From contig JBGOUV010000199.1 of the NCBI GenBank assembly GCA_041477815.1, forward strand, positions 1 to 12,285: a stretch of 12,285 nt of DNA. Direction: 5' to 3'. How positions within the stretch are numbered: the stretch's first letter is position 1; every line of letters begins with the position of its first letter. A program made the position numbers and the translations under genes. The DNA is from JBGOUV01 sp041477815. Lineage in GTDB: Bacteria; Acidobacteriota; Terriglobia; Bryobacterales; JACQDG01. Under the pieces are notes generated by a model. The model saw only the letters and a program-made list of their open reading frames with translations. It had not been told where the DNA came from and did not search any database. Positions 1-7,942 of this stretch are shown piece by piece.

Positions 1-60
1 GGCCTCAACGGCCACCTTGGCCTTCAGGCTGGGGGGGTGACTCTTACGCGTTCGGGGCAT
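1..60 (-). CDS. IS3-family transposase OrfA, N-terminal part only (runs off window)
   Basis: Reading leftward from an ATG at 58-60, the twenty visible codons give MPRTRKSHPPSLKAKVAVEA. This matches the usual beginning of IS3-family OrfA proteins, where a short basic head is followed by the phrase LKAKVAxEA that opens the helix-turn-helix DNA-binding domain. A strong ribosome site (AAGGAGAG, positions 71-64) lies three bases before the start. OrfA normally binds the element's ends and is joined by frameshifting to an OrfB DDE integrase, which would lie outside the window to the left. The family call comes from motif memory. It is supported by the terminal sequence at about 137. Confidence 0.8.
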   Translation of the reverse strand, partial: MPRTRKSHPPSLKAKVAVEA

Positions 61-137
61 TGACTCTCCTTCATTTTCAATGCCGCCCACCATCTAAGAA
101 AAGGCTTTTTTGTGTCCAAAAAATGGGGTCCATTACA
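1..137 (-). mobile_element. Left end of an IS3-family insertion sequence (partial)
   Basis: Read on the minus strand, a sequence starting TGTAATGGACCCCATTTTTT at about 137 precedes the transposase start by 77 bases. A 5'-TG terminus, a GGACCCC/TTTTTGGACA-like inverted repeat and a short leader before orfA are all typical of IS3-family left ends. The exact edge could be 137 or 139, because the flank reads ...TTACACAC. The other end and the target duplication lie outside the window. The element abuts the 3' part of the neighbouring minus-strand gene. Confidence 0.7.
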
Positions 138-893
138 CACCTCAGGACCGCGTGTGCCGCCCCGGCGGGAGCCACTTGGACTTTGCGCGTGCGCAGGCAG
201 CGGCGCAGGAATCTCTCGGCGCGGAGGCCGCTGGCTCTCAGTATCCGGGCTATGGAACCGCGCCTTCCACTCGTCAACTCGCTGCCACAGCACCTCGAGG
301 ATGGCCTTGGAAAAGGCCCCTGTGTTGGGGTTCCTTTCCGGTGCGTGTTCTCGCAGAGCCTCGATGATTTCCGCCTGGACGCCGTCGTCATAGATGGTGT
401 GCTCGAACGTGGTGAACCGGCGCCAAGCTGTTGTCAGGCAGTCCTCCCAGTCTCCTACACTTCCCCACGGAGCGATCTCGCCGTGAATCATCGGGGGCAA
501 TAGATTCAAGGCTCCGCCGTATTCTTCCTCGTCCTCAGCGGCCGTCAGGAGGCATTTGGCTCGGATGTCGAAGAGCCGGGCTGCGTGATCTCGGAACGGT
601 GGCAGGAATTCCCTCCAGTTCAGCTTTGACGCAAGCAACCGCAGCGGGGACTGCTCGAAAAGGCTGTGCAAGCGGCCGGAGAGGCCGGCACGCAATCTGT
701 TCCTGGCCCGCTCTCTGAGCGCGTCGATGCGCTTGCGCGTAGCGGGTTCGGAAAGCAATCTCTTAAGGAGTGCCGTCCCTTTCCGTTCCCGTTCGGCCAG
801 TGGTGCTAGGTACTTGACGATGTCGTGGAGGGGGAGACCTTGTCGGTTCTCGGCGTGCCGATTCTTGTCGGTAGTGGCTTTGCCCTTAGGCAC
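24..893 (-). CDS. Hypothetical protein whose C-terminus is replaced by IS3 sequence
   Basis: I do not recognise this 289-residue protein. It begins at a GTG (891-893) preceded by an AGGGG ribosome-site-like stretch about seven bases upstream. It is charged and mostly helical in look: a basic N-terminal third (LLKRLLSEPATRKRIDALRE), an acidic and aromatic middle (AAEDEEEYGG, GDWEDCLTTAWRRF) and a Pro/Arg-rich tail after about residue 218. No signal peptide or membrane segment is visible. Codon 253 coincides with the IS3 terminus, so residues 253-289 and the stop codon come from the insertion sequence. The native protein was therefore probably longer or ended differently. Whether the capped protein is still made is unknown. 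The phage and restriction debris elsewhere in the window suggests an accessory gene, but no function can be given. Confidence 0.55.
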   Translation of the reverse strand: MPKGKATTDKNRHAENRQGLPLHDIVKYLAPLAERERKGTALLKRLLSEPATRKRIDALRERARNRLRAGLSGRLHSLFEQSPLRLLASKLNWREFLPPFRDHAARLFDIRAKCLLTAAEDEEEYGGALNLLPPMIHGEIAPWGSVGDWEDCLTTAWRRFTTFEHTIYDDGVQAEIIEALREHAPERNPNTGAFSKAILEVLWQRVDEWKARFHSPDTESQRPPRREIPAPLPAHAQSPSGSRRGGTRGPEVCNGPHFLDTKKPFLRWWAALKMKESQCPERVRVTPPA

Positions 894-1191
894 GTCCGTT
901 CCCCTGACGTGAAGGTGTTCCCTAAACGGGCCGGCGCCGCGGCGGGAACGATCCGCGATCAGGCTGCAGACCCTTAGCCGGCCCGTGGTTCACTCTATCT
1001 GTACCAGACACGAAAGCAGAAAGACAACGATTTGTTTCGTGCGTGACCCGCGGAGAATGCAGGACAGGATGCCCCACCTGACAGCACGTCCGTGACCTCC
1101 CGGCGCAGGAAGCACCGGGGACACACAAAATGTGGGGGCGTCGCCGGGACCTACTTCGCACTCTAGAACCAGCTCCGCTTGCCAATCCAAC
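894..1191. other. Gap with no recognisable gene
   Basis: This stretch separates the GTG start of the minus-strand hypothetical gene from the first coding-like residues on the plus strand. Open frames on both strands are short, rich in Arg/Ser/Pro and unconvincing. It must hold the promoter of the hypothetical gene if that gene is expressed, but I see no clear -35/-10 pair. The left truncation point of the restriction-locus debris probably lies somewhere in its right part. Confidence 0.5.
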
Positions 1192-1356
1192 CGCCCTCGG
1201 GTATTCAGGGCCAGCCGATTACAGCAATTCAGCTACGCCAACCAGGAGTGGGCGATGGGCTCCGGGAAGTGCTATCTTGAGCGGGAGCTTCTCTAGTTGT
1301 GGTCGGAAGGCAAGGAGACGCGGGCCAAGTGGCCATTAGAAGTTACACATGGATAA
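1192..1356 (+). pseudogene. 3' tail of an unidentified gene, with in-frame amber, overlapping the restriction gene start
   Basis: One frame reads coding-like residues (RLQQFSYANQEWAMGSGKCY, then LERELL), meets TAG at 1294-1296, continues in the same frame as LWSEGKETRAKWPLEVTHG, and stops at TAA 1354-1356. That stop overlaps the ATG of the next gene at 1349, the usual tight arrangement of operon partners. The amber codon and the lack of a plausible start upstream suggest the remnant of a larger gene. Its place directly before a type III-like restriction subunit makes a restriction-locus partner such as a methyltransferase a reasonable guess. I cannot identify the family from this tail, so the partner role is inference only. 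Confidence 0.4.
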
Positions 1357-1543
1357 TCGCTTCTTCGAACAGCCCGTACTCAACTCTCCGTATGACTACC
1401 CCATACGGCATTGGGAGCTGGATGACCAGGGCCAGCCGACGCAACGGATTATCGAGAGCCGCCGACGGGCCGAGTTCATAACGCCAATTCCTAAGCCTAG
1501 GAAGCGCAAGGCAAAGGTTGAACAGAAACAGATTGTTTTCGAC
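1349..1543 (+). pseudogene. N-terminal fragment of a type III-like restriction endonuclease (BPTD_3080-like)
   Basis: The first 65 residues contain LNSPYDYPIRHWELDDQGQP and IIESRRRAEFITPIPKPRKR. I recognise these as the conserved opening of the BPTD_3080-type restriction endonucleases, large ATP-dependent helicase-nuclease subunits that normally run to roughly a thousand residues. After VEQKQIVFD at about 1543 the resemblance stops. The frame then continues as nonsense antisense to the M20 gene until 1786. No helicase motifs (Walker A, DEAD/H) or nuclease residues remain, so the fragment cannot restrict DNA. The start ATG at 1349 overlaps the upstream stop. The break lies some 50 bases from the 3' end of the M20 gene and probably marks a deletion or rearrangement junction. 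Confidence 0.7.
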
Positions 1544-1592
1544 GGTTTCAGCCGATTGTGGGCTCCGCGAAGCAGAGTAAGGATCGCTCCCC

Positions 1593-2966
1593 TCATTTCG
1601 TCGCGGCAACTTCCACTACGGCATTGTAGAGAAACTCCACCAGGGTGCCGAGACCCTCGACGGAGATGCGCTCATCGTTGCCATGAGCTCCCGACCCACC
1701 AAAGGTTCCGATGCCATATGCCTGCACGCCCTTCGCTCGTAGCTGGGCCGAGTCGGTGGTGCCGGCGGTCATGGCCGGAAGCGTGACGGCTTCCGGGAAG
1801 AGGCGCTTTTGCACGCGCTCCAGGGCCAGAAACATCTCTGTGTTCAGCCCGGAGGGCGGCGCCGCCGGCCTTCGACCCCAGGCCGGGACCACCTGCACGG
1901 CGGGGTCGTCGATCACCTCATTCATGCTTTGGACCAGCTTCGGGACGTCCTCGTCAGGCAGCGGCCGCACCATAAGCGAGGCTTCGGCCGTAGCGGGGAT
2001 CACATTGTCGCGAAAGCCCCCCTGTACGATCGTAGGAGTGATGGTGACGCGCAACAAGGCGTCCAGTCCCGGACTCCTGGCGCGGAGCTTCTCCGCCACG
2101 CCCGGGTCTTCGAGATGCGTGTAGAGGAACGCTTCTTCGGGCGGGCTGATGGCGGCCAGCCGGGAAAAGTACGCGCGCGTAACCTCGTTCAAGCGCATGG
2201 GCTGGCGCCACTCGGCCAGCCTGGTCAGGGCCGCGGAAAGCCGCAGCAGCGGATTGTCCGCTCGCGGAACCGAGCCATGGGCGCTCACGCCGCGGACCAA
2301 CACTTTCATGTTCCGGGAGAGCTTCTCGGTCGCAGTGACCACCACCCGCTGGACCTTCCCGCCCTTCTCCGACATGCCGCCGCCTTCGGCCAGTGAAAAC
2401 TCAGCGGCGATCTTGTCCCAATGCTGCTCCACCATGAAATCGATGCCGAACTGCGTGCTGCTCTCCTCCCCCGCTTCGGCCAGAAAAATCACGTCGCGGT
2501 CGAGAGGAACTTTCAGGCGATGCAGCAGCAGCAGCACCTCCGACCCGGCCACCCCCATCTTCTTGTCGTCAGTCGCGCCCCGGCCGTAAATAAAGCCGTT
2601 GCGGATCACACCGCCGAACGGATCGACGGTCCACTTCTCCCGCTCCACGCCGACGACATCGATGTGCCCCATGATCAGCAGGGGCTTCTCCGCGCCGTTG
2701 CCCTTGAGGCGGGCCACGAGGTTTCCCCGGCCTGGCGCCGATTCGAAGATCTCAGAGGGGATTCCCTCGCGCGCCAGAATCGCCTTCAGGTATTCGGCCC
2801 CGCGGGTCTCATTGCCGGGGGGGTTGACCGTGTCAATGCGGAGGTATTCGGAGAGAAAACGGACGGCTTCCTCGCGGGCCGCGCGGAAGTCCGGGGCGGC
2901 CGCGGCGCAAACGTAGGGCTCTCCCAAGAGCACTGCCAACACCAGCACCAGCGCGTTTCGGCTCAC
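1593..2966 (-). CDS. Exported M20-family metallopeptidase
   Basis: This 457-residue protein matches the M20/M25/M40 zinc peptidase family, which cleaves dipeptides or C-terminal residues with two metal ions. Motifs occur in order: GHIDVV (H101, D103), GRGATDDK (bridging D133), AEAGEES (general base E167, ligand E168), LAEGG (E194) and GAHGND (H428). The lid/dimerisation domain around 215-330 includes SAHGS (H230). All catalytic positions appear intact and the length is normal. I prefer the GTG at 2964-2966 because GAGGAGGAG lies just before it and it opens a signal peptide (NALVLVLAVLL, likely cleaved near Ala21-Ala24). An in-frame ATG at 3020 would put eighteen polar residues before that signal. 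Activity is therefore probably periplasmic or secreted. It diverges from the enolase-superfamily gene. Substrate is unknown. Confidence 0.9.
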   Translation of the reverse strand: MSRNALVLVLAVLLGEPYVCAAAAPDFRAAREEAVRFLSEYLRIDTVNPPGNETRGAEYLKAILAREGIPSEIFESAPGRGNLVARLKGNGAEKPLLIMGHIDVVGVEREKWTVDPFGGVIRNGFIYGRGATDDKKMGVAGSEVLLLLHRLKVPLDRDVIFLAEAGEESSTQFGIDFMVEQHWDKIAAEFSLAEGGGMSEKGGKVQRVVVTATEKLSRNMKVLVRGVSAHGSVPRADNPLLRLSAALTRLAEWRQPMRLNEVTRAYFSRLAAISPPEEAFLYTHLEDPGVAEKLRARSPGLDALLRVTITPTIVQGGFRDNVIPATAEASLMVRPLPDEDVPKLVQSMNEVIDDPAVQVVPAWGRRPAAPPSGLNTEMFLALERVQKRLFPEAVTLPAMTAGTTDSAQLRAKGVQAYGIGTFGGSGAHGNDERISVEGLGTLVEFLYNAVVEVAATK

Positions 2967-3056
2967 CTCTCCTCCTCGGAGCTGCGAACGAACTTTTCGA
3001 TCCCCGCAGCATGATGTCATACGCAGGGCGGCGAGGTCAAGATGATGAAATAAGCC

Positions 3057-3086
3057 TTGATTCCTCAACGGAGTTGGGCGTATAGT
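3057..3086 (+). promoter_or_regulatory. Probable sigma-70-type promoter for the enolase-superfamily gene
   Basis: TTGATT (3057-3062) and TATAGT (3081-3086) are separated by 18 bases, close to the consensus -35 and -10 boxes. A start near 3093 would give a short leader of about 18 bases containing the GAAGGA ribosome site before ATG 3111. The opposite strand carries TTGACC (3040-3035) toward the M20 gene but lacks a well-spaced -10 box. Confidence 0.5.
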
Positions 3087-3110
3087 GGCGTCGGACTGAG
3101 GCGAAGGACT

Positions 3111-4331
3111 ATGAACCGCAGACACTTTGTGGCCGCGGCCGCCGGCACTCCCGCGCTGTTCGCGGCCCAGGCTGTCCCGCAGGCGGCCGGGCTGCACCTG
3201 AAGATCACCGGGCTGAAGACGTTCGTGGTCCACGTGGGCATCACCAACTGGGTATTTTGCAAGATCTATACGAACCAGGGGATCACCGGATTGGGGGAAG
3301 GAGAAGTTGGCAGCAAGGAAGCCACCGTCGCCCAGGCCATTATGGAGCACGAGCGGGCGCTACTGGGACAGGATCCCACCAACATCGAGCTGCTGTGGCA
3401 GCGGATGTTCCGGCGTCCGCGGTGGCGCGGGGGGCCCATCCTGAATAGCGCCATCAGCGCGGTGGAGATCGCCCTGTGGGACATTCTCGGCAAAGCGCTG
3501 GGAGTGCCGATTTACAAGCTGCTGGGCGGGGCGGCGCGCGAGCGCGTCCGTATCAACAAAGACGTCGGCCTGAACCCGGACGCCTTCCTGCGGGTGAAAG
3601 CCGAGGGCTACACGGCCGCCAAGTGCGGCGTCATGAGCCTCAACGCCATCATGAAAAACCGGGTGACTCCCAACTTTGCCGTGCACGAGTCCGCGCGGAG
3701 GCTGGAGGCGGTGCGCAAAGCGGTGGGGGACGAATTCGACATCTCCTTCGACGCGCACGGCCAGTTTACTACGGTCATGGCCGTCGATTTTTGTGACCGC
3801 GTCAAAGATCTGAAGCTGTTTTTCGTGGAAGAGCCGACTCAACTGGAGGACCTGGACGAGCTGGCCCTGTTGCGACAGCAGACCAAGGTTCCCCTGGCCA
3901 CCGGCGAGCGGGCTTTCACGAAGTACGGCTTCGTTGAGTTCTGCGTCCGCCATCTGGTGAATTACGTCCAGCCGGACGTGTGCCACGCCGGCGGGATCCT
4001 GGAGTTGAAAAAGATCGGGGCGATTGCCGAAGCCCATCGGGTGGAGATGGCCCTGCATAGCTGGGGGAGCGTGGTGAACAGCCTGGCCTCGCTGCACGTC
4101 CACGCGACCACTCCGGCGGCCACCATCATGGAATACGCGTCCGAATGGGCGCCCTGGACCCAGGAGCTGTTTGGTGGCGTGACGTTGCAGGTGAAGGGGG
4201 GCCATGCCGAGCTGCCCGACCGGCCGGGCCTGGGTGTGGATCTCAACGAGAAGTTGGCTGCCCAGCACCCCTATCAGCCGGCGGACGGGCCCAATTACAC
4301 ATTTCCTGACGGAAGCGTGGCCGACCGTTGA
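3111..4331 (+). CDS. Tat-exported enolase-superfamily (mandelate racemase/galactonate dehydratase-like) enzyme
   Basis: This 406-residue protein has the two-part fold of mandelate racemase/muconate-lactonizing relatives: a capping domain (about 28-150) and a barrel (about 150-380). Visible ligands and catalytic residues are FDAHG (D214, H216), FVEEP (E240), ATGER (E266), QPDVCHAGG (D289) and ALHS (H316). This set resembles D-galactonate dehydratase and related sugar-acid dehydratases, which abstract an alpha proton from a carboxylate and eliminate water. The N-terminus NRRHFVAAAAG followed by ALFAAQA is a twin-arginine signal, so the enzyme is probably folded in the cytoplasm and exported, unlike the cytoplasmic classical enzyme. 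The ATG at 3111 was chosen for the Tat signal and the GAAGGA ribosome site; an in-frame start at 3057 would extend 18 residues and overlap the promoter. Exact substrate cannot be read from the sequence. Confidence 0.85.
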   Translation: MNRRHFVAAAAGTPALFAAQAVPQAAGLHLKITGLKTFVVHVGITNWVFCKIYTNQGITGLGEGEVGSKEATVAQAIMEHERALLGQDPTNIELLWQRMFRRPRWRGGPILNSAISAVEIALWDILGKALGVPIYKLLGGAARERVRINKDVGLNPDAFLRVKAEGYTAAKCGVMSLNAIMKNRVTPNFAVHESARRLEAVRKAVGDEFDISFDAHGQFTTVMAVDFCDRVKDLKLFFVEEPTQLEDLDELALLRQQTKVPLATGERAFTKYGFVEFCVRHLVNYVQPDVCHAGGILELKKIGAIAEAHRVEMALHSWGSVVNSLASLHVHATTPAATIMEYASEWAPWTQELFGGVTLQVKGGHAELPDRPGLGVDLNEKLAAQHPYQPADGPNYTFPDGSVADR

Positions 4332-4346
4332 GCGCGACTTTTTCCG

Positions 4347-7300
4347 TTAGAAGTAGACCTTTAGCCCAAACTGAAGCTGGCGGGGCAAATTCAGGATGTC
4401 GCCATTGCTGGTCAATTGGCCGAAAGTCTGGGCCTGCAACGACGTAGATCCCGTCCCGAAGCGCACCCGGTTGAAGACGTTAAACGCTTCGGCCCGGAAG
4501 TCCATCCGCAGCGACTCGCGGATGGGGATGGTCTTGGCCAGGGATAGGTTCTCTGTGAAGTTCGGGAAATACCGGACTTTCGGATTGAAGCGAGTCATGT
4601 TGCCGATGCCTTGGTAGGGCGTACCCGTTCCTTGTCGGGGGAAAGGATCCGCGCCGTAGGGGACAAAGAAACGGTCGGCCGACGGATCAAAGGCGCCATT
4701 CTTCCAGCTCGGTTGCCACCCCGTGTAGGAAGTGATGAAGGGCGCCTGACGCCCTGAAAACAGCGGCGTTACCACGGTGGTGGATACGGCGATGGGAACG
4801 CCGCTCGAATAGAAGTTGATCGCGCTCACGCGCCAGTTGCCCAGCGCTGCTGCGGCGATCCCCTGGGAGAGGAACCGTTTGCCCTTGCCCACGGGCAGCT
4901 CGAAAACAACGGCAGACTTGAAATTGTGTGGGACATCGTAGGCGCCGATCGACTTCTCCAAGCCACGCTTGTAAAGATCGGCCGCCTGGCTGCAACCGCT
5001 GGACGACCCGGGGCAATTTCTCTGGGGCCAAAAGCTGTCGGTGTCGGTGAGCAGCTTGGAGAAGACGTAGGAAGCCTGCCAAGTCAGCCCGTTGCCGAAC
5101 CGCTTGTCCAGCCGGGCCATGAACGCGTGATAAGTCGAGTGACCGCTGTGATCGCCCCCCCCGGTAAAGGTGTCCACAACCTGGTACTGGGGGTAGGGCC
5201 GCAGCGCCTGAGCGACGGTGGCGCCGCTCCCCCAAAGCTGCGCGAAGCCGGGAAACGGGGCCCGGATGCCGGCGGCAACGGCCGCCGGGGAGCTATGGGA
5301 CGCGGTAAGCAGGCTGGATCCGAGCGTGTCGAGATACTTAGGATCAACCTGATTGTAATTAAGAAGGCCAGCCTGGAGATGGGTTCCCAATTGGCCGTTG
5401 TAAGAGCCCTCCAGGACCAGGGTGGGGGTGACCTGCCGCTGGATGGAGAAGCTGAGGTTGTGAATTTCCGGCAGCCGGGAGGCTTCCTGGCCTTGCCACC
5501 AGGAGACGACGCCGCCGTTCGCAAAAGAAGGGCTGATAAACGGCGGGCGTTGCCAATCTGGGAATCCCCCGCTTAGGGTGAACAGCGGGGAAATGCCATT
5601 CGTCTGATCGGAGAGCTGCAACGACTGTGTGAAGCCCACATTGTGGGCGGTGCCCGTGACGGTAACGACTTGCGCGTAGGTAATGGCATAGGAGGCGCGC
5701 ACCACCGTCTTGGGGGCCGGAGTATAGGCTAGTCCCAGGAACGGGCCAAAGCCGCGGAACCAACCGTCCACCAGGGTTCGAGAACCTGCACGACCCGCAC
5801 CGGAGCCCGCGAAGATCAGGGCGCCCGGAATGTTGCCCGCCGCGGGATTCGCGGTGGTGGGGGAAAAATCGCTGAACTGGTCCGTGCGCTCTCGCGGAGG
5901 CAGGTTTGTCTCGTACCGCAGGCCCAGATTGACCGTCAATTTCGAGTTGACGCGCCAGTCATCCTGGAGGTAGCCATAGGCATAGCGCCACTGTTGCCCG
6001 ATAAACCGAGGGGTGCTGATATTGCCGGCCTCGGCGCGGCCCAGAAGGAACGACGCGAACGGATTTCCGCCGCTGGTCGCAAAATTCGTATTGCCGGCCA
6101 CCCCGGTGGCCGTGAAACCGAAGCGGGCCAGGCCGGAGATCCACTCATGTCCGAAGCCATTGTAGTGACTGACCTTGTACCCCCCGCCGGCCTTGATCTG
6201 GTGCGCTCCTTTGATCCAGGTAAGGTCGTCGTTGAAGCTGTAGATCGTATTCTCGGAGCCGCTCGTAGAACTCCCACCCCAGCCGCCGTACCCACTGGTA
6301 AAGTTCAGAATCACCAGGTTCCGGTTGCAGTCGGGAACGTTCGGCAGGCAGAATTGATCCTTCCAACCCTTGCCATCCTGCAGAGCTTTATTGTCCTGGA
6401 AAAAGGCGTTTCCGCCGCCGTAGAAGTGGTTGAACAGCGTGGTCCGGAACATATGGTCCCAAGTCATACGGAACAGATCGCTGCTCAGCCTCGCTGACAG
6501 GTAGCTGGAGTAGTTGCCCGGCAGCGCCGGGGGACCGCCCGGTCCCGGGTTCACGTAATATCGACTCCGCAAGTAAAAGCCGGATATGCGGTCTTTGTCG
6601 TTGAAGAGATGATCGCCCTTGACACTGAACTTGTCGATGGGGCTGACGGAGGATCCCTGGGTGATGAGGTAGTTGTTGGTGACGTAGGCAGCCGTGCCCG
6701 GTGTCCCGCCGGTGTTGGGCTGGAGCGGACCGCTTTGCTGGAACACGCCGAGCGCCTTCACCGCCAGCGGATCGAACAAGCTCTGGGGAATCTGGCTATT
6801 CGCGAACGCCTGGCGAGTCACGGTGCCGTCGGCGTTGGTCCTCTGGGTGGTAGGGTCGTAGATCGGGATCACTTGGCCCGCAGCGTTAACCCACTTGCTG
6901 AAGTCGCCCCGGTACATCTCCGGCGTCGGGACCGTAGTGCTGACAGCAGTGGCGCCCTGACGATTCCGGAAGCCCTCATAGGAGCCGAAGAAAAAGCTCT
7001 TGTTCTTGCCGTTCACAATCTTCGGAATCACGATCGGACCTCCCCCGCTCAATCCGAAGTTGCTCTGTCTGTAAACTTGGCGAGGGATGTTGGCCCGGTT
7101 GCTGAAGAAGTAGTTCGCATCCAGAATATCGTTGCGCAGAAACTCATAGGCGGTGCCGTGGATCTGGTTGGTTCCGGACTTGGAGGCAAACGTCATGACG
7201 CCGCCGCTGGAGTGCCCGTATTCGGCCTTGAACCCGTTCACGTCCACCGTAAACTCGCCGATGGCCTCAATGGACGGGGAGTTCACCGACACCTGGCTCC

Positions 7301-7919
7301 TCAGGTTGGCCCTGGAGTTGTTCGCCGAAACACCATCGAGCGTTACGGTGTATCCCGCGCCCTGTCCCCCGCCCAAGCTGAAGCCCTGATCCCCGCCGAC
7401 ATCCTTCGCTTGCGGCGTCAAGGCCGCCAGATCGAAGGGGCTGCGGAGGTTTCCGCTGACGACCAGAGGCAGTTCATCGACGAGCTTGTTGGTCACGGTG
7501 GTGCTGGTCTTGGCGTCCTCTGTCTGCAAGGCCAGGGCGACGGCCCGCACCTCCACGGTCTGCAGAGCGGTTCCCACCTGGAGCGTGACGTCCGTTCGAA
7601 CATTGGCAGCCGCATTGATAGTGATGTTCTGGACGAGCCCCACCTGGAAGCCTTCCTTCTCGACCCGGACGTTGTACTGGCCCGCGGGAAGAAAGGGCGC
7701 CGTAAAGTCGCCGCGCTCGTTCGTGGCGACAACGAGAGGGACATTGGTGGCAATGTTCGTAACCGTAACCATCGCCTGCGGAACGAGCGCTCCCGTAGCA
7801 TCTTGAACCGTGCCGGAGATGTTGCCGGTCGCGGATTGCCCGAACAGGCGGGTGGATGCAAGCAGGCCGATCAGGCCAGCCGTGCAGATGAGCCAACGAC
7901 GGCAGTTTAGAGTTTTCAT
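4347..7919 (-). CDS. Oar-like TonB-dependent receptor with carboxypeptidase-regulatory-like N-terminal domain
   Basis: This is an outer-membrane protein of 1190 residues. A signal peptide (CRRWLICTAGLIGLL, cleavage near LFGQ/SA at about 28) is followed by a carboxypeptidase-regulatory-like beta domain (about 30-118, GNISGTVQDATGALVPQAMV). A plug domain follows (about 135-250, with LVDELPLV, TVTLDGVSANN and SSGGVMTFASKSGTN). The rest is a long beta-barrel that ends in the aromatic residues KVYF, as expected for outer-membrane insertion. Such receptors move large nutrients or bind extracellular material in acidobacteria and myxobacteria; the ligand is unknown. The ATG at 7917-7919 has GAGAGG five bases upstream; an in-frame GTG at 7943 is less likely. 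It follows the DUF1501 remnant by 23 bases on the same strand, suggesting a former operon, and converges with the enolase gene with only 15 bases between stops. No frameshift is visible. Confidence 0.9.
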   Translation of the reverse strand: MKTLNCRRWLICTAGLIGLLASTRLFGQSATGNISGTVQDATGALVPQAMVTVTNIATNVPLVVATNERGDFTAPFLPAGQYNVRVEKEGFQVGLVQNITINAAANVRTDVTLQVGTALQTVEVRAVALALQTEDAKTSTTVTNKLVDELPLVVSGNLRSPFDLAALTPQAKDVGGDQGFSLGGGQGAGYTVTLDGVSANNSRANLRSQVSVNSPSIEAIGEFTVDVNGFKAEYGHSSGGVMTFASKSGTNQIHGTAYEFLRNDILDANYFFSNRANIPRQVYRQSNFGLSGGGPIVIPKIVNGKNKSFFFGSYEGFRNRQGATAVSTTVPTPEMYRGDFSKWVNAAGQVIPIYDPTTQRTNADGTVTRQAFANSQIPQSLFDPLAVKALGVFQQSGPLQPNTGGTPGTAAYVTNNYLITQGSSVSPIDKFSVKGDHLFNDKDRISGFYLRSRYYVNPGPGGPPALPGNYSSYLSARLSSDLFRMTWDHMFRTTLFNHFYGGGNAFFQDNKALQDGKGWKDQFCLPNVPDCNRNLVILNFTSGYGGWGGSSTSGSENTIYSFNDDLTWIKGAHQIKAGGGYKVSHYNGFGHEWISGLARFGFTATGVAGNTNFATSGGNPFASFLLGRAEAGNISTPRFIGQQWRYAYGYLQDDWRVNSKLTVNLGLRYETNLPPRERTDQFSDFSPTTANPAAGNIPGALIFAGSGAGRAGSRTLVDGWFRGFGPFLGLAYTPAPKTVVRASYAITYAQVVTVTGTAHNVGFTQSLQLSDQTNGISPLFTLSGGFPDWQRPPFISPSFANGGVVSWWQGQEASRLPEIHNLSFSIQRQVTPTLVLEGSYNGQLGTHLQAGLLNYNQVDPKYLDTLGSSLLTASHSSPAAVAAGIRAPFPGFAQLWGSGATVAQALRPYPQYQVVDTFTGGGDHSGHSTYHAFMARLDKRFGNGLTWQASYVFSKLLTDTDSFWPQRNCPGSSSGCSQAADLYKRGLEKSIGAYDVPHNFKSAVVFELPVGKGKRFLSQGIAAAALGNWRVSAINFYSSGVPIAVSTTVVTPLFSGRQAPFITSYTGWQPSWKNGAFDPSADRFFVPYGADPFPRQGTGTPYQGIGNMTRFNPKVRYFPNFTENLSLAKTIPIRESLRMDFRAEAFNVFNRVRFGTGSTSLQAQTFGQLTSNGDILNLPRQLQFGLKVYF

Positions 7920-7942
7920 ACCATCCTCTCGCTTTCCAGACA

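Noticed and set aside
1544..1786. Continuation of the restriction-gene frame as a 145-residue protein
   Set aside because: After codon 65 similarity ceases and the frame runs antisense through the intact M20 gene; it is a shadow.
2967..3350. N-terminal extension of the M20 protein to 585 residues
   Set aside because: It would overlap the enolase-type gene antisense and place over 100 residues before a clear signal peptide; the GTG at 2966 has a strong ribosome site.
4329..4350. Bidirectional terminator between the convergent enolase and receptor genes
   Set aside because: A short T-run is present but I find no stem before it in the 15 bases between stops.
6609..7910. 433-residue plus-strand frame inside the receptor gene
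   Set aside because: It is exactly antisense to the receptor and has no ribosome site or family signature.
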